Of a stretch of 64,000 bases of DNA, positions 18,799 to 27,289 are shown in pieces. Under the pieces are notes generated by a model, which was not told the origin of the DNA, ran no database searches, and was given only the letters and a program-made list of their open reading frames with translations. Made by a program: the position numbers and the translations under genes. Each line of letters opens with the position of its first letter. Positions within the stretch are counted from its first letter, which is position 1. Source of the DNA: Halocalculus aciditolerans (GTDB lineage: Archaea; Halobacteriota; Halobacteria; Halobacteriales; Halobacteriaceae); NCBI RefSeq assembly GCF_014647475.1, contig NZ_BMPG01000005.1, forward strand, positions 1 through 64,000, written 5' to 3'.

Positions 18799-19539
18799 CT
18801 AGACGTTCTCCGGGAGCCAGCCGCCGTCTATTTCGACATTCTCCCCGGAGATGTACTCGGAGTCTTCGTCGACGAAGAACCGGACGGCCTGCGTGACGTC
18901 GCCGGGCGTCGCCCAGCGGCCGCGCGGGGCGTCGTCCGGGAACTCGTCGGACGTCTCGACGACGTAGGGAGAGACGGCATTTACGGTTATTCCGTCCATC
19001 TCGGTGTCGCTCGCGAGCATCCGCGTGAACATGAGGACGCCGGCTTTCGCCGCGAAGTACGGGAAGTTCTTCGCGTTCACGAGCCCCTTCTCGCTGGATG
19101 CGTACCCGATGTTGACGATGCGCCCCCACTCGCGTTCGCGCATCCCGGGGAGCGCGCGTTTACTGCAGAGCATCGTCCCGAGGAGGTTCGTCTCGTAGAC
19201 CCGCCGCCACGTGTCCGCGTCGAGTTCGCTCCAGTGCGACGGCGCGAAATCCCCGACGTTGTTCACGAGGACGTCGACGCTCCCGAGTTCGGCTTCGGCG
19301 GCGGCGAACAGGTCGTCGACGCCCGCCTCGTCGGTCACGTCGCCCTGCACGGTCGTCGCGGCGGGCGCGCCCGCGTCCAGCGCGTCCTCGGCGGTCGCGG
19401 CCGCCGCGGCGTCGCTGGAGTGGTAGTGGACGGCGACGGCCGCGCCGCAGCGCGCGAGCGACAGCGCGATACTCCGGCCGAGCCCGTCCGCGCTCCCCGT
19501 GACGAGCGCCGTGCGTCCCGCGAGGTCCGGTGTGAGCAT
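18799..19539 (-). CDS. Short-chain dehydrogenase/reductase (SDR 2)
   Basis: 246 residues of a classical SDR: cofactor motif VTGSADGLGRS, NNVGDF, a Ser in IGYASSEKG, and YxxxK in PYFAAKAG. HYHSSDAAA after the second strand lacks the acidic NAD-type residue, so NADP is possible. The C-terminus VEIDGGWLPENV is typical. I chose the ATG at 19537-19539 because a CTTAAACC TATA-like element lies about 30 bp upstream, giving a leaderless gene; two upstream ATGs (19566, 19578) would place the start at the TATA itself. The substrate is unknown. Confidence 0.88.
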   Translation of the reverse strand: MLTPDLAGRTALVTGSADGLGRSIALSLARCGAAVAVHYHSSDAAAAATAEDALDAGAPAATTVQGDVTDEAGVDDLFAAAEAELGSVDVLVNNVGDFAPSHWSELDADTWRRVYETNLLGTMLCSKRALPGMREREWGRIVNIGYASSEKGLVNAKNFPYFAAKAGVLMFTRMLASDTEMDGITVNAVSPYVVETSDEFPDDAPRGRWATPGDVTQAVRFFVDEDSEYISGENVEIDGGWLPENV

Positions 19540-19598
19540 GCCGGAGTTCTCTCCCGCCGACGACATAGGTTTAAGCATGCGGGGTCGGTGCTCTGCCT

Positions 19599-20048
19599 AT
19601 GGCCATCGAGACGATCCTCCTCGCCGTCGGCCCGAACGACGCGGACCGCGCGCAGAAACTCGCCGAGACGCTCGTGGACCTCGCCGTCCCCACCGGCGCG
19701 AACGTCGTCCTCGCGCACGTCTTCACCAGCAGCGAGTACCAGACGACCCTCGAAAGCCTCGACGTGAACGACCACGGGGAGCTCACCGAGGACGAAATCG
19801 CCCGCCGCCACGCCACCATCCGCGACATCGGCCGCTCCCTCGACGACGCCGACGTCGAATACGACGTCCGCGGCCGCGTCGGCGAACACGGCTCCTCCAT
19901 CGTCGCCACCGCCGAAGACGTCGACGCCGACTTCGTCCTCGTCGGCGGCCGCCGCCGCAGCCCCACCGGCAAAGCCGTCTTCGGCAGCACCGCCCAGGAA
20001 GTCATCCTCAACGCCCCCTGCCCCGTCACCTTCGTCCGCGGCGACTAA
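19599..20048 (+). CDS. Universal stress protein (UspA family)
   Basis: 149 residues of a single USP domain. It opens MAIETILLAVGPNDADRAQ. The nucleotide-binding signature near the end is present (VGGRRRSPTGKAVFGSTAQ, fitting G-x2-G-x9-G-S/T), followed by VILNAPCPVTFVR. It is therefore of the ATP-binding type. The role is stress response; the exact partner is unknown. It is divergent from SDR 2. Confidence 0.93.
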   Translation: MAIETILLAVGPNDADRAQKLAETLVDLAVPTGANVVLAHVFTSSEYQTTLESLDVNDHGELTEDEIARRHATIRDIGRSLDDADVEYDVRGRVGEHGSSIVATAEDVDADFVLVGGRRRSPTGKAVFGSTAQEVILNAPCPVTFVRGD

Positions 20049-20114
20049 CCCCATCGCTCGACTCTTCTCGCGTCCGAGGCGTACATTCATACTCGACGGC
20101 GACGGAGAACCGGT

Positions 20115-20807
20115 ATGGACGCAGACATCCGTCACCGGCCGTCGTTCGCGCTCGCCGCAATCACGTTCGAACCCGGCGACGGCCTGCGCGCCGAAGCCGG
20201 CGCGATGGTCAGTCACGACGCCGGCGTCGCCATGGAAACCGCCGCACAAGGCGGCTTCCTCTCCTCGCTCAAACGCTCCGTCCTCGGCGACGAGTCCTTC
20301 TTCGTCAACACCTTCACCGCCGAGGAACGCGGCGAAGTCACCCTTGCGCCCGCCCTCCCCGGCGACATCGTCCAACACGAACTCGGTGATGGTGGTGGCC
20401 CCGAAACTCTCTACGTCCAGTCCGGCTCCTTCCTCGCGGCGAGCGACGACATCGAACTCGACACGGAGTTCGGCGGCGGCCGCTCCTTCTTCGGCGGCGA
20501 AGGCCTCTTCCTCCTCCGGCTGGAGGGCGCGGGCGACGTCTTCGTCTCCAGCTACGGCGCAATCGACACCGTCGACCTCGCGGAGGGCGAGGAGTACACG
20601 GTCGACACCGGGCACATCGTCGCGTTCGAGGACACCGCGAGCTTCGACGTCGAGCGCATCGGCGGGCTGAAATCCACGCTCTTCTCCGGCGAAGGCCTCG
20701 TCTGCCGGTTCCGCGGCCCGGGGCGCGTCTGGCTGCAGACGCGGAGTCAGGAAGCCTTCCTGAACTGGCTCATCCCGAAACTCCCCCAGCCGTCGAGTCA
20801 GTCGTGA
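20115..20807 (+). CDS. AIM24-family protein (TIGR00266-like)
   Basis: 230 residues of the AIM24/TIGR00266 beta-helical family. The pattern includes LRAEAGAMVSHDAGVAMET, FFVNTFTAEERGEVTLAPALPGDIV, VQSGSFLAASDDIELDTEFGGGRSFFGGEG and GLVCRFRGPGRVWLQTRS near the end. The family is widespread in prokaryotes and in mitochondria; its molecular activity is not known. The length is typical. Confidence 0.9.
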   Translation: MDADIRHRPSFALAAITFEPGDGLRAEAGAMVSHDAGVAMETAAQGGFLSSLKRSVLGDESFFVNTFTAEERGEVTLAPALPGDIVQHELGDGGGPETLYVQSGSFLAASDDIELDTEFGGGRSFFGGEGLFLLRLEGAGDVFVSSYGAIDTVDLAEGEEYTVDTGHIVAFEDTASFDVERIGGLKSTLFSGEGLVCRFRGPGRVWLQTRSQEAFLNWLIPKLPQPSSQS

Positions 20808-20868
20808 GGTAACTACGGCCCGAAGAAATCTCTAGGGTTAAGTGGGCCGCGGGCCGCGACATACGTGT

Positions 20869-21831
20869 ATGGCGTACTTCGCGGGCGTGGACCTCGGCGC
20901 GACGAATCTCCGAGCGGCCGTCGCGAACGACGCGGGCGAGGTGCTCGCCGTCGAGCGGCGCGCGACCCCACAGGGCCCGGCCGGCATCGCCGTCACCGAA
21001 GCCGTGCTCGACGCGGTCAGGGACGCCGCCGCGAGCGCGGGCATCGACACCCGGAACCTCGCCGGCGTCGGCATCGGCAGCATCGGCCCGCTCGACCTCG
21101 CCGCCGGCGTCGTCGAAGACCCCGCGAACCTCCCGCCCGCGGTCGAACGCATCCCCCTCGTCGGCCCGCTCCAAGAGCTCGCCGCCACCGACCGCGTCTT
21201 CCTCCACAACGACACCGCCGCCGGCGTCATCGGCGAACGCTTCTTCTCCGACCGGAACCCCGACGACATGGTCTACGTCACCATCTCCTCCGGCATCGGC
21301 GCGGGCGTCGCCGTCGACGGCCACGTCCTCTCCGGCTGGGACGGGAACGCCGGCGAAGTCGGCCACATGGTCCTCGACCCCGAGGGCCGCCGCACCTGCG
21401 GCTGCGGCCGCGACGGCCACTGGGAGGCCTACTGCTCCGGGAACTCCATCCCGAAGTACACCCGCGACCTCCACGACGGCGAAGACACCGCCCTCCCGCT
21501 CGACGACCCCGACTTCTCCGCGAAAGACGTCTTCGACAACCCCGACGACCCCCTCGCGCGCCGCGTCATCGAGAAGACCGCCGACTGGAACGCGATGGGC
21601 ATCACGAACATCGTCGACGCCTACGCCCCCATCGTCATCTACGTCGGCGGCGCGGTCGCCCTCCACAACGAGGAACTCGTCCTCGACCCCATCCGCGACC
21701 GCGTCCAGGACCTCGTGTTCGCGAACGTCCCCGACATCCAACTCACCACGCTCGGCGACGACGTCGTCCTCAAAGGAGCCGTCGCGTCCGCCATCACCGG
21801 CGGCACCGGCGACCGCAGTAACGCGTACTGA
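20869..21831 (+). CDS. ROK-family sugar kinase (glucokinase-like)
   Basis: 320 residues of a ROK kinase that phosphorylates a sugar with ATP. The phosphate-binding start is FAGVDLGATNLRAAVAN, and the sugar-binding segment is VFLHNDTAAGVIGE with the catalytic Asp. TISSGIGAGVAVDG follows, then the zinc/ROK signature at GNAGEVGHMVLDPEGRRTCGCGRDGHWEAYCSG. In that signature the usual second-pair Cys is His (GHWEA instead of GCWE). Glucokinase is the likely call, not proven. The ATG at 20869 follows a TATA-like TTAAGTGG about 30 bp upstream. Confidence 0.86.
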   Translation: MAYFAGVDLGATNLRAAVANDAGEVLAVERRATPQGPAGIAVTEAVLDAVRDAAASAGIDTRNLAGVGIGSIGPLDLAAGVVEDPANLPPAVERIPLVGPLQELAATDRVFLHNDTAAGVIGERFFSDRNPDDMVYVTISSGIGAGVAVDGHVLSGWDGNAGEVGHMVLDPEGRRTCGCGRDGHWEAYCSGNSIPKYTRDLHDGEDTALPLDDPDFSAKDVFDNPDDPLARRVIEKTADWNAMGITNIVDAYAPIVIYVGGAVALHNEELVLDPIRDRVQDLVFANVPDIQLTTLGDDVVLKGAVASAITGGTGDRSNAY

Positions 21832-21954
21832 CGACGCTGCTCGTTCTTCCGACTGTCGAGCCCCTCTCTGTCGCCGTCCCGCGCTTCTCGCGGTCGCCGC
21901 GCTGCGCCGCCTGAATCCCACGGTTAACGTATCTGTAGCACGAACCCGCGTAGT

Positions 21955-22326
21955 ATGAGTGAGACGGCGGACGGCGAGGACTTACATTCGCGCGTGGAGA
22001 CGTGGCTGACCGCGCAGATGCCGATCATCCAGATGCACGGCGGGAACAGCGCCGTGCGGAAAGCCGACCCCGACGACGGCGAAGTCGTCGTCGAACTCGG
22101 CGGTGCCTGCTCGGGGTGCGGCATCAGCCCGCGAACCGCACACCGCATCAAGACCGACCTCGCCGCGGAGTTCCCCGCCGTCGAGGAGGTCACCGTCCGC
22201 TTCCAGGACGACGGGACCGCCGGCTGGGACGAACAGCAACCGGAGTCCGTCATGGGCATCGACCGGAACGAGGGCGGCCGCGGCGGCCGCGGCGAAGGCA
22301 GCCCCGCCTCCGACGCCCACTTCTAA
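21955..22326 (+). CDS. NifU C-terminal-domain-like Fe-S protein
   Basis: 123 residues with the NifU/Nfu domain, which carries or transfers Fe-S clusters. The core is MPIIQMHGGNSAVRKAD, VVVELGGACSGCGIS (cysteines 52 and 55), and AAEFPAVEEVTVRF. The C-terminal about 25 residues are Gly-rich and likely disordered. It stands alone; no SUF genes are nearby. Confidence 0.9.
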   Translation: MSETADGEDLHSRVETWLTAQMPIIQMHGGNSAVRKADPDDGEVVVELGGACSGCGISPRTAHRIKTDLAAEFPAVEEVTVRFQDDGTAGWDEQQPESVMGIDRNEGGRGGRGEGSPASDAHF

Positions 22327-22385
22327 CGCGAGCGCCCGCCCCGGGTGGCGCTATTCTTTTATCCTATCGGGGAATACCGGAGGTC

Positions 22386-22985
22386 GTGAGTCTCGTCGCG
22401 ACGTTCACCGTGCCCGGAGCGCAGTTCCTACTGACGCGTGCGCTCCCCGCCGACGACGTCCGGGTCGAACTCGACCGGGTCGAATCCCTCGGCTGTGACG
22501 CGCTCGCGCTCCACTTCTGGGTCCACGGCGACGTCGCGCCCGACACGTTCGCCGAACGCCTCGCCGCCGACGCCGTCGTGCGCGACGTCGTCGCCCTCGA
22601 CACCCTCGACGGCCAAGTGCTCTTCCGCGCCGAGTGCATCCACGACGACAGCAGCCTCCTCGACCTCCTCCTCGACACCGACGCCGACGTCCTGACCGCC
22701 GCCGGCACCACGGACGCCACGCGGTTCGTCGTTCGCTTCCCGAGCGAACCCGCGGTCGACGCCTTCCTCACCGCGACCGAACGCCACAGGCTTCCTGTTG
22801 ACGGCATCCAGACGTTCTCCGCCGCCGACGACTTCGACGACACCCGCGGCTTCGACATCGTCGGCTACCTCTTCGACCTCGGCTACTTCGACCCCTTCGA
22901 CCCGCCGTCCCTCGACGACGTCGCCACCTCCCTCGCCGTCACCCCCGACGACGTCCGGGACGCCTACGACCGCGTCAAACCCTAA
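22386..22985 (+). CDS. Bat-like helix-turn-helix regulator
   Basis: 199 residues resembling the C-terminal half of bacterio-opsin activator (Bat)-like haloarchaeal regulators. A ligand-type domain (about 1-150) starts MSLVATFTVPGAQFLLTRAL. A short HTH-10-like end follows (FDIVGYLFDLGYFDPFDPPSLDDVATSLAVTPDDVRDAY). The HTH is compact and stops right after the recognition helix. I chose the GTG at 22386 because a TTTTATCC TATA-like element lies about 25 bp upstream and the family starts here. The target is unknown. Confidence 0.78.
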   Translation: MSLVATFTVPGAQFLLTRALPADDVRVELDRVESLGCDALALHFWVHGDVAPDTFAERLAADAVVRDVVALDTLDGQVLFRAECIHDDSSLLDLLLDTDADVLTAAGTTDATRFVVRFPSEPAVDAFLTATERHRLPVDGIQTFSAADDFDDTRGFDIVGYLFDLGYFDPFDPPSLDDVATSLAVTPDDVRDAYDRVKP

Positions 22986-23068
22986 CTACCCCGCCCTACT
23001 CGCTCGGCTTTTCCCTCGCTCCTCGAGGACGGGGGGTTAGCGCCGTCTCTCTCAGTTACCCCTCCTTC

Positions 23069-24457
23069 TCAGCCGAGTCGGTCCGCGAGCGTCTCCGCGA
23101 CGTCGAGCGCCTCGTCCGCGAGCGCCCGCGGCATCTCCCCCGCTTCGACCGACGCTTCGAGTTCGTCCTCGTCGACGACTTCGACCCGGCCGTCCGCGTG
23201 CTTGAGCACGTCGACGTGGAGGTCGACGTACCGCACCGCGTCCGGGAAGAGTTCGAGCGGCGTGTTCACGTTCACGTACGTCCCCTTCACCCCGCCGTCG
23301 GCGTCTCGGTAGACCGTCGGATACCACCAGCGTCCCTCCACGAACCGCGTGACGGCGACGTCGCCCTCGCTCCGCGGCACGCCGAGCGCGTCGTACGACC
23401 CGCCCGCCGTCATCGACCGCTTCACCGTGATGCGGCTCGCATCCGCGTCGAGGCTCGTCACGTCACCGCGGCCGAGCACGAGCAGTCGGCCGTCCGGCTT
23501 CCCGTGCTGGATGGCGACCCGGTCGTCCTCGCGCGGCCCGAACGCGTCCGACACCGCCTCGAACGGGAACGCCTCCGCGTCGACGCCGACGCCCTCCGCG
23601 AAGTCCACCGCCGCGCTCGCCGCGCGGTCCGCGGCCTTCACGCGGTGGTGGCCGGGCATCGTCGCCACGACCTCCCGCCGCGTCTCGTCGAACGCGTCCC
23701 GCGTCGCCCGCCCGAACCAACACCACGTCGTCGCCGCCGGCGACGCGACCTCGGCCGTCGGGTCGAGCGTCCCCGCCAGCGCCGCGTCTAGCTCCGTCGC
23801 CGCCTCTGCGAGGTCGGCGAGCGCGTCGTTCAGGTCGTCCATGGACGCGTCCGCCGCCGCGTACCCCCACTCGACCGCCCAGCCGTCGGGCACTCCGGCG
23901 GGGAGCATCTCCGTCAGCTGCGCGAGCTCGCTGTCGCCGGGCGGCGTCGACGCCACCGCCGCGTCCCGCCCGCGGACGAGGCCGCCGAGCGACCCCGTGA
24001 GCCGGAGTTCCGTGTCGAGCACCGCGCGGTCGTCCGCCCACGGCGGCTTCGGCTCCGCGACCTGCACCCGCACCGCGTCGTCTTCCTCGACGTGCCCGTC
24101 GGCGTTGTCGAACGGCAGGTAGCCCTCGCCGACGCCCACGTCAACGATTGCGCCGCCGCGCGTCGTCCGCGTCACCACCCCGTCGAACACCGCGTCCTGC
24201 GGGAGCGCGGCCGCCCAGACGAACGTGTCGAACCCGCGCAGCGCCTCGACCGCGTCCGCGACCGAATCCGCGCCGCCGGTGACGCACACGCCCTGTCGGT
24301 CGCTCGTCGTCTCCACTGAGACGTCCGCCGCCGCCGTCGGAAACTCGCCGTCGAACCGCTCCCGAATCGGCGGCGACGCCTGCACCACCGCGTGCCCCGC
24401 GCCCCGCAACCGCGCCGTCCCCGCCGTCGCGTAGATGCCGCGAACGCGCGCTCTCAC
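23069..24457 (-). CDS. FAU-1-type ribonuclease (RNase E/G-like, DUF402 domain)
   Basis: 462 residues. The N-terminal half has an S1-like segment (DAVFDGVVTRTTRGGAIVDVGVGEGYLPFDNADG) as in RNase E/G. The C-terminal 150 residues form the DUF402 domain (DVAVTRFVEGRWWYPTVYRDADGGVKGTYVNVNTPLEL ... YVDLHVDVLKHADG), with the conserved acidic residues. This layout matches the archaeal FAU-1 RNA-binding nuclease, which acts on AU-rich RNA and rRNA precursors. Its ATG overlaps the stop of the upstream gene by 4 nt, so translation is probably coupled. Confidence 0.88.
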   Translation of the reverse strand: MRARVRGIYATAGTARLRGAGHAVVQASPPIRERFDGEFPTAAADVSVETTSDRQGVCVTGGADSVADAVEALRGFDTFVWAAALPQDAVFDGVVTRTTRGGAIVDVGVGEGYLPFDNADGHVEEDDAVRVQVAEPKPPWADDRAVLDTELRLTGSLGGLVRGRDAAVASTPPGDSELAQLTEMLPAGVPDGWAVEWGYAAADASMDDLNDALADLAEAATELDAALAGTLDPTAEVASPAATTWCWFGRATRDAFDETRREVVATMPGHHRVKAADRAASAAVDFAEGVGVDAEAFPFEAVSDAFGPREDDRVAIQHGKPDGRLLVLGRGDVTSLDADASRITVKRSMTAGGSYDALGVPRSEGDVAVTRFVEGRWWYPTVYRDADGGVKGTYVNVNTPLELFPDAVRYVDLHVDVLKHADGRVEVVDEDELEASVEAGEMPRALADEALDVAETLADRLG

Positions 24458-24930
24458 AGTGCCTCCCGCGACGCCGCGAACCGAACCCGGTCGTGCACCG
24501 TCGCCCCCAGCGACAACTCCACGAGCACGGGCGGCGCGTCCGTCGCGTCCGCGTCATTCCCGTCCTCCGCTTCGCGGCGCGCGGCTCGCGTGTCGCTTGC
24601 CCTCCCGCTCGCTCTGTCCGCGTCCTCCGCGGAGCGGAGGACGCGTGCGCCTTCCACGTACGCGCCCCACGTCTCGAATCGGAGGAAGCCGCGAATGTCC
24701 TGGCTGTGCGTGAAGAGGTCGCAGTAGTCGACGTCGTGTTCGGGGCGGTCGTGTTTCGCGTGCGTGAGGTCCATGTCGGAGTAGACGACGTCGTGTGCGT
24801 CGAAGAACGACTCGACGGCGTCCGCGGTCTCGCGGGCGTCGGCCGCGACCGCGTCCTCGATGCGTCGCAGGTCGTCGCGCGTGAGACCGGCGTCGCGGAG
24901 GTGTTCGCGTGTCCGCGCGTCGAACAACAT
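24454..24930 (-). CDS. Conserved haloarchaeal protein of unknown function
   Basis: 158 residues, mostly helical, with a conserved core VVYSDMDLTHAKHDRPEHDVDYCDLFTHSQDIRGFLRFETWG. It contains several His and Asp residues and one Cys, which might be a metal site. The C-terminal third is variable and charged. It overlaps the FAU-1 RNase start by 4 nt and probably heads that operon. I chose the start at 24928-24930 (MLFDARTREHLRDAG). I do not recognise a function. Confidence 0.75.
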   Translation of the reverse strand: MLFDARTREHLRDAGLTRDDLRRIEDAVAADARETADAVESFFDAHDVVYSDMDLTHAKHDRPEHDVDYCDLFTHSQDIRGFLRFETWGAYVEGARVLRSAEDADRASGRASDTRAARREAEDGNDADATDAPPVLVELSLGATVHDRVRFAASREAL

Positions 24931-24988
24931 TGGCGGTGCTTCGAGCGGGACCACTAAAACGTCGGCGTCTATCCGCGTCGGTGGAGAA

Positions 24989-25117
24989 TCAGTCGTCGGC
25001 GGGCGTCGGCTCGGCGGTGTCGCCGCCGTCAGCGGCGACGCGTCGGTCGTCTCGGTCGTTCGCGTTCTCCGCGGGCGGCGCGGTGTACAGCAGGCCTCGG
25101 CTCGGACTTCGTGTCAT
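24989..25117 (-). CDS. Possible 42-residue small protein
   Basis: ATG frame MTRSPSRGLLYTAPPAENAND... with an acidic second half ending PTPADD-stop. The first 15 residues are distinctive and the composition is halophilic. No domain is seen. It lies between the unknown-function gene and the PrsW gene. It could be a real small protein; the evidence is only composition and position. Confidence 0.35.
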   Translation of the reverse strand: MTRSPSRGLLYTAPPAENANDRDDRRVAADGGDTAEPTPADD

Positions 25118-25228
25118 ACGATACCACGAGTGGCTCCACTACTTGAACCCCACCATTTAGGCATATTAACACGTAGGTATTTCCCCGGTTGTGTGAAGAA
25201 CCAAGTCGGTGGCCCGAGAAGCCGGCGT

Positions 25229-26257
25229 ATGCCAGACAGCCCGGACGCCTACGACCCCGTGCGTCGCGCCGCCGCCGACGACGCCGACCTCTACGACGTC
25301 GCCGACTGGGAGGACCGTTCGATAGTCGACCACGTCGCCACCCGCCTCCACGCCTTCCTCACGACGAACGTCGAATACATCCTCGCCGTCGTCGCCGTCC
25401 TCATCCTCGCCGCGCAGTTCGCCATCGTCGGCGTCGCCGCCGTCAGCAACCCCTTCATCGCCGTCTTCACGGTCCTCTCCGTCATCCCGGCGTTCTTCCT
25501 CGCGCTCGTCGTCTGGAAGATCGACGTCACGATCAAAGAGCCGCTCGACCTCATGGTCGTCACGTTCCTCCTCGGCTTCCTCTTCGCCGGGTTCGCCGCC
25601 GTCGTCAACACCATGCTGCAGGGCGTCTTCCAGGTCGTCCCGCTCGTCGGCATGGTCCTCTTCTTCTTCCTCGTCGTCGGCCCCGTCGAGGAAACCGTCA
25701 AATGGCTCGCCGTCCGCCTCTACGCCTACGACAGCCCGAACTTCGACTCCGTCGTCGACGGTGCCGTCTACGGCGCAATCGCGGGTCTCGGCTTCGCCAC
25801 CGTGGAGAACTTCATCTACATCACGCGCCCCGCGCTCCAGGCGGCGAGCACCGGCGGCGGCCAGGCCGCCCTTCAGGCCGCCCTCGACACCGCCGCCGTC
25901 CGCCTCTTCGCCGGCCCCGGCCACGTCATCTACTCCGCGTTCGCCGGCTACTACCTCGGCCTCGCGAAGTTCAACCCCGGCAAGCGCGGCCCGATCGTGG
26001 TGAAGGGCCTCCTCGTCGCCGCCGTCATCCACGCCACCTACAACTCCCTCGTCGGCCACGTCGGCGTCCTCACGTACTTCCTCCCCATCGGCGGCGGCGT
26101 CGCCTACCTCCTCTTCGTCTTCGTCTACGACGGCGTCTTCTTCTACATCCTCTACCGCAAACTCGCCCGCTACCGCGAGAAGTACCGCGAGTACGACGCC
26201 GGCCGCGTCGACGACGACTTCGACGGCCTCACGCCCGCCGTCGAACGCGTCGACTAA
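25229..26257 (+). CDS. PrsW-family intramembrane metalloprotease
   Basis: 342 residues, largely hydrophobic with about eight predicted membrane segments. The family's catalytic motifs are present: GPVEETVKWLAV (EExxK), FATVENFIYI (FxxxEN) and AGPGHVIYSAFAGY (conserved His), plus VIHATYNSL near the C-terminus. PrsW proteins cut membrane-bound anti-sigma factors in bacteria; the substrates in archaea are unknown. The acidic N-terminal 40 residues are cytoplasmic. The ATG at 25229 was chosen because upstream sequence is not coding-like. Confidence 0.9.
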   Translation: MPDSPDAYDPVRRAAADDADLYDVADWEDRSIVDHVATRLHAFLTTNVEYILAVVAVLILAAQFAIVGVAAVSNPFIAVFTVLSVIPAFFLALVVWKIDVTIKEPLDLMVVTFLLGFLFAGFAAVVNTMLQGVFQVVPLVGMVLFFFLVVGPVEETVKWLAVRLYAYDSPNFDSVVDGAVYGAIAGLGFATVENFIYITRPALQAASTGGGQAALQAALDTAAVRLFAGPGHVIYSAFAGYYLGLAKFNPGKRGPIVVKGLLVAAVIHATYNSLVGHVGVLTYFLPIGGGVAYLLFVFVYDGVFFYILYRKLARYREKYREYDAGRVDDDFDGLTPAVERVD

Positions 26258-26275
26258 CTGCCCTGTGGCTCTCTC

Positions 26276-26866
26276 TCAGTACGAATCGAGGCGGTCGACG
26301 TACTTCGCGACGACGTCGACTTCGACGTTCACGCGGTCGCCGACGGCCCGCTCCGCGAGCGTGGTCTCGTCGTAAGTGGTCGGGATGATGGCGACGTCGA
26401 ACGTCCCCGCGTCGTCGTCGACGGCCGCGACCGTGAGGCTGATGCCGTCCAGCGCGACCGAGCCCTTCGGCGCGACGTAGCGCTCGTAGCCGTCGGGGAG
26501 CGCGAACGTGAACGTCCAGTCCTCCCCCACCCGCTCGACGCCGACGACGTCCGTCGTCGTGTCGACGTGCCCCTGAACGACGTGGCCGTCGAGCCGGCCG
26601 TCGACGGGCATCGCGCGCTCGACGTTCACGCCGTCGCCCGCTTCGACCGCGTCGAGCGTCGTCTTCTCCAGGGTTTCGCTCGCCGTGAACACGCTGAACC
26701 AGCCGTCACCGTACTCTTCCACGGTGAGGCAGACGCCGGAGACGCTGATGGACTGACCATGCTCGAACGGCCCGAGCCCGCCGTCTTCGAGACGGAGCCG
26801 ACGGCCGTCTTCGGTGTCTGTCACTCGCTCGACGCGGCTCGTCGCTTCGACGATTCCCGTGAACAT
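26276..26866 (-). CDS. ribE: Riboflavin synthase, alpha-chain type
   Basis: 196 residues made of two lumazine-binding repeats. The first starts with the diagnostic MFTGIVEA and has SISVSGVCLTVEEYG. The second starts near residue 97 with HVVQGHVDTTTDVV and has GSVALDGISLTVAAVDDDAGTFDVAIIPTTYDETTL. It joins two molecules of dimethylribityllumazine to make riboflavin. The length is that of the bacterial-type enzyme. No other riboflavin genes are adjacent. Confidence 0.93.
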   Translation of the reverse strand: MFTGIVEATSRVERVTDTEDGRRLRLEDGGLGPFEHGQSISVSGVCLTVEEYGDGWFSVFTASETLEKTTLDAVEAGDGVNVERAMPVDGRLDGHVVQGHVDTTTDVVGVERVGEDWTFTFALPDGYERYVAPKGSVALDGISLTVAAVDDDAGTFDVAIIPTTYDETTLAERAVGDRVNVEVDVVAKYVDRLDSY

Positions 26867-26953
26867 CTACGTCTAACTATCGGGGAGCGTTCCATGACCG
26901 TTACGCTCTGCGGCGACGAGAGCGTTATGTGGCTCCGCGCCGGACAGAAGCGT

Positions 26954-27181
26954 ATGGGAATCATCGGGACGCTCGGATTCGCGGGGATGCTCGTCGTCGC
27001 CGCGCCGCTCATCGTCTTCGGCGTCCGCCGCAGCCTCGCCGGCGACCCCTTCGGGTACGCCGCGCTCGGCCTCGCCGTCCTCCTCCTCACCGTCCCCACA
27101 GTCCTCCCCAACCCGCTCGACCCCGGCGACTACCTCGAAAAACTCGGCGGGACACTCGTCAAAGACCCCGACGAGGACTGA
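26954..27181 (+). CDS. Small two-helix membrane protein
   Basis: 75 residues with two hydrophobic segments (about 3-22 and 36-52) and an acidic C-terminal tail ending KDPDED. The loop holds an RRSLAGDPFGYAA segment. It resembles short haloarchaeal membrane proteins of unknown function. The ATG at 26954 is preceded about 30 bp upstream by a GTTATGTGG TATA-like sequence. It is divergent from the riboflavin synthase gene. Confidence 0.72.
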   Translation: MGIIGTLGFAGMLVVAAPLIVFGVRRSLAGDPFGYAALGLAVLLLTVPTVLPNPLDPGDYLEKLGGTLVKDPDED

Positions 27182-27289
27182 GGACTCGTTCTCTCGACCA
27201 CTCCACGCTCACCGAACAATTCGACGCCCACCGGACTGCTCTCCGTTAGCCGGATACTCCACGCTCGGCCGCCAGGCCTTCGCCTCAGC

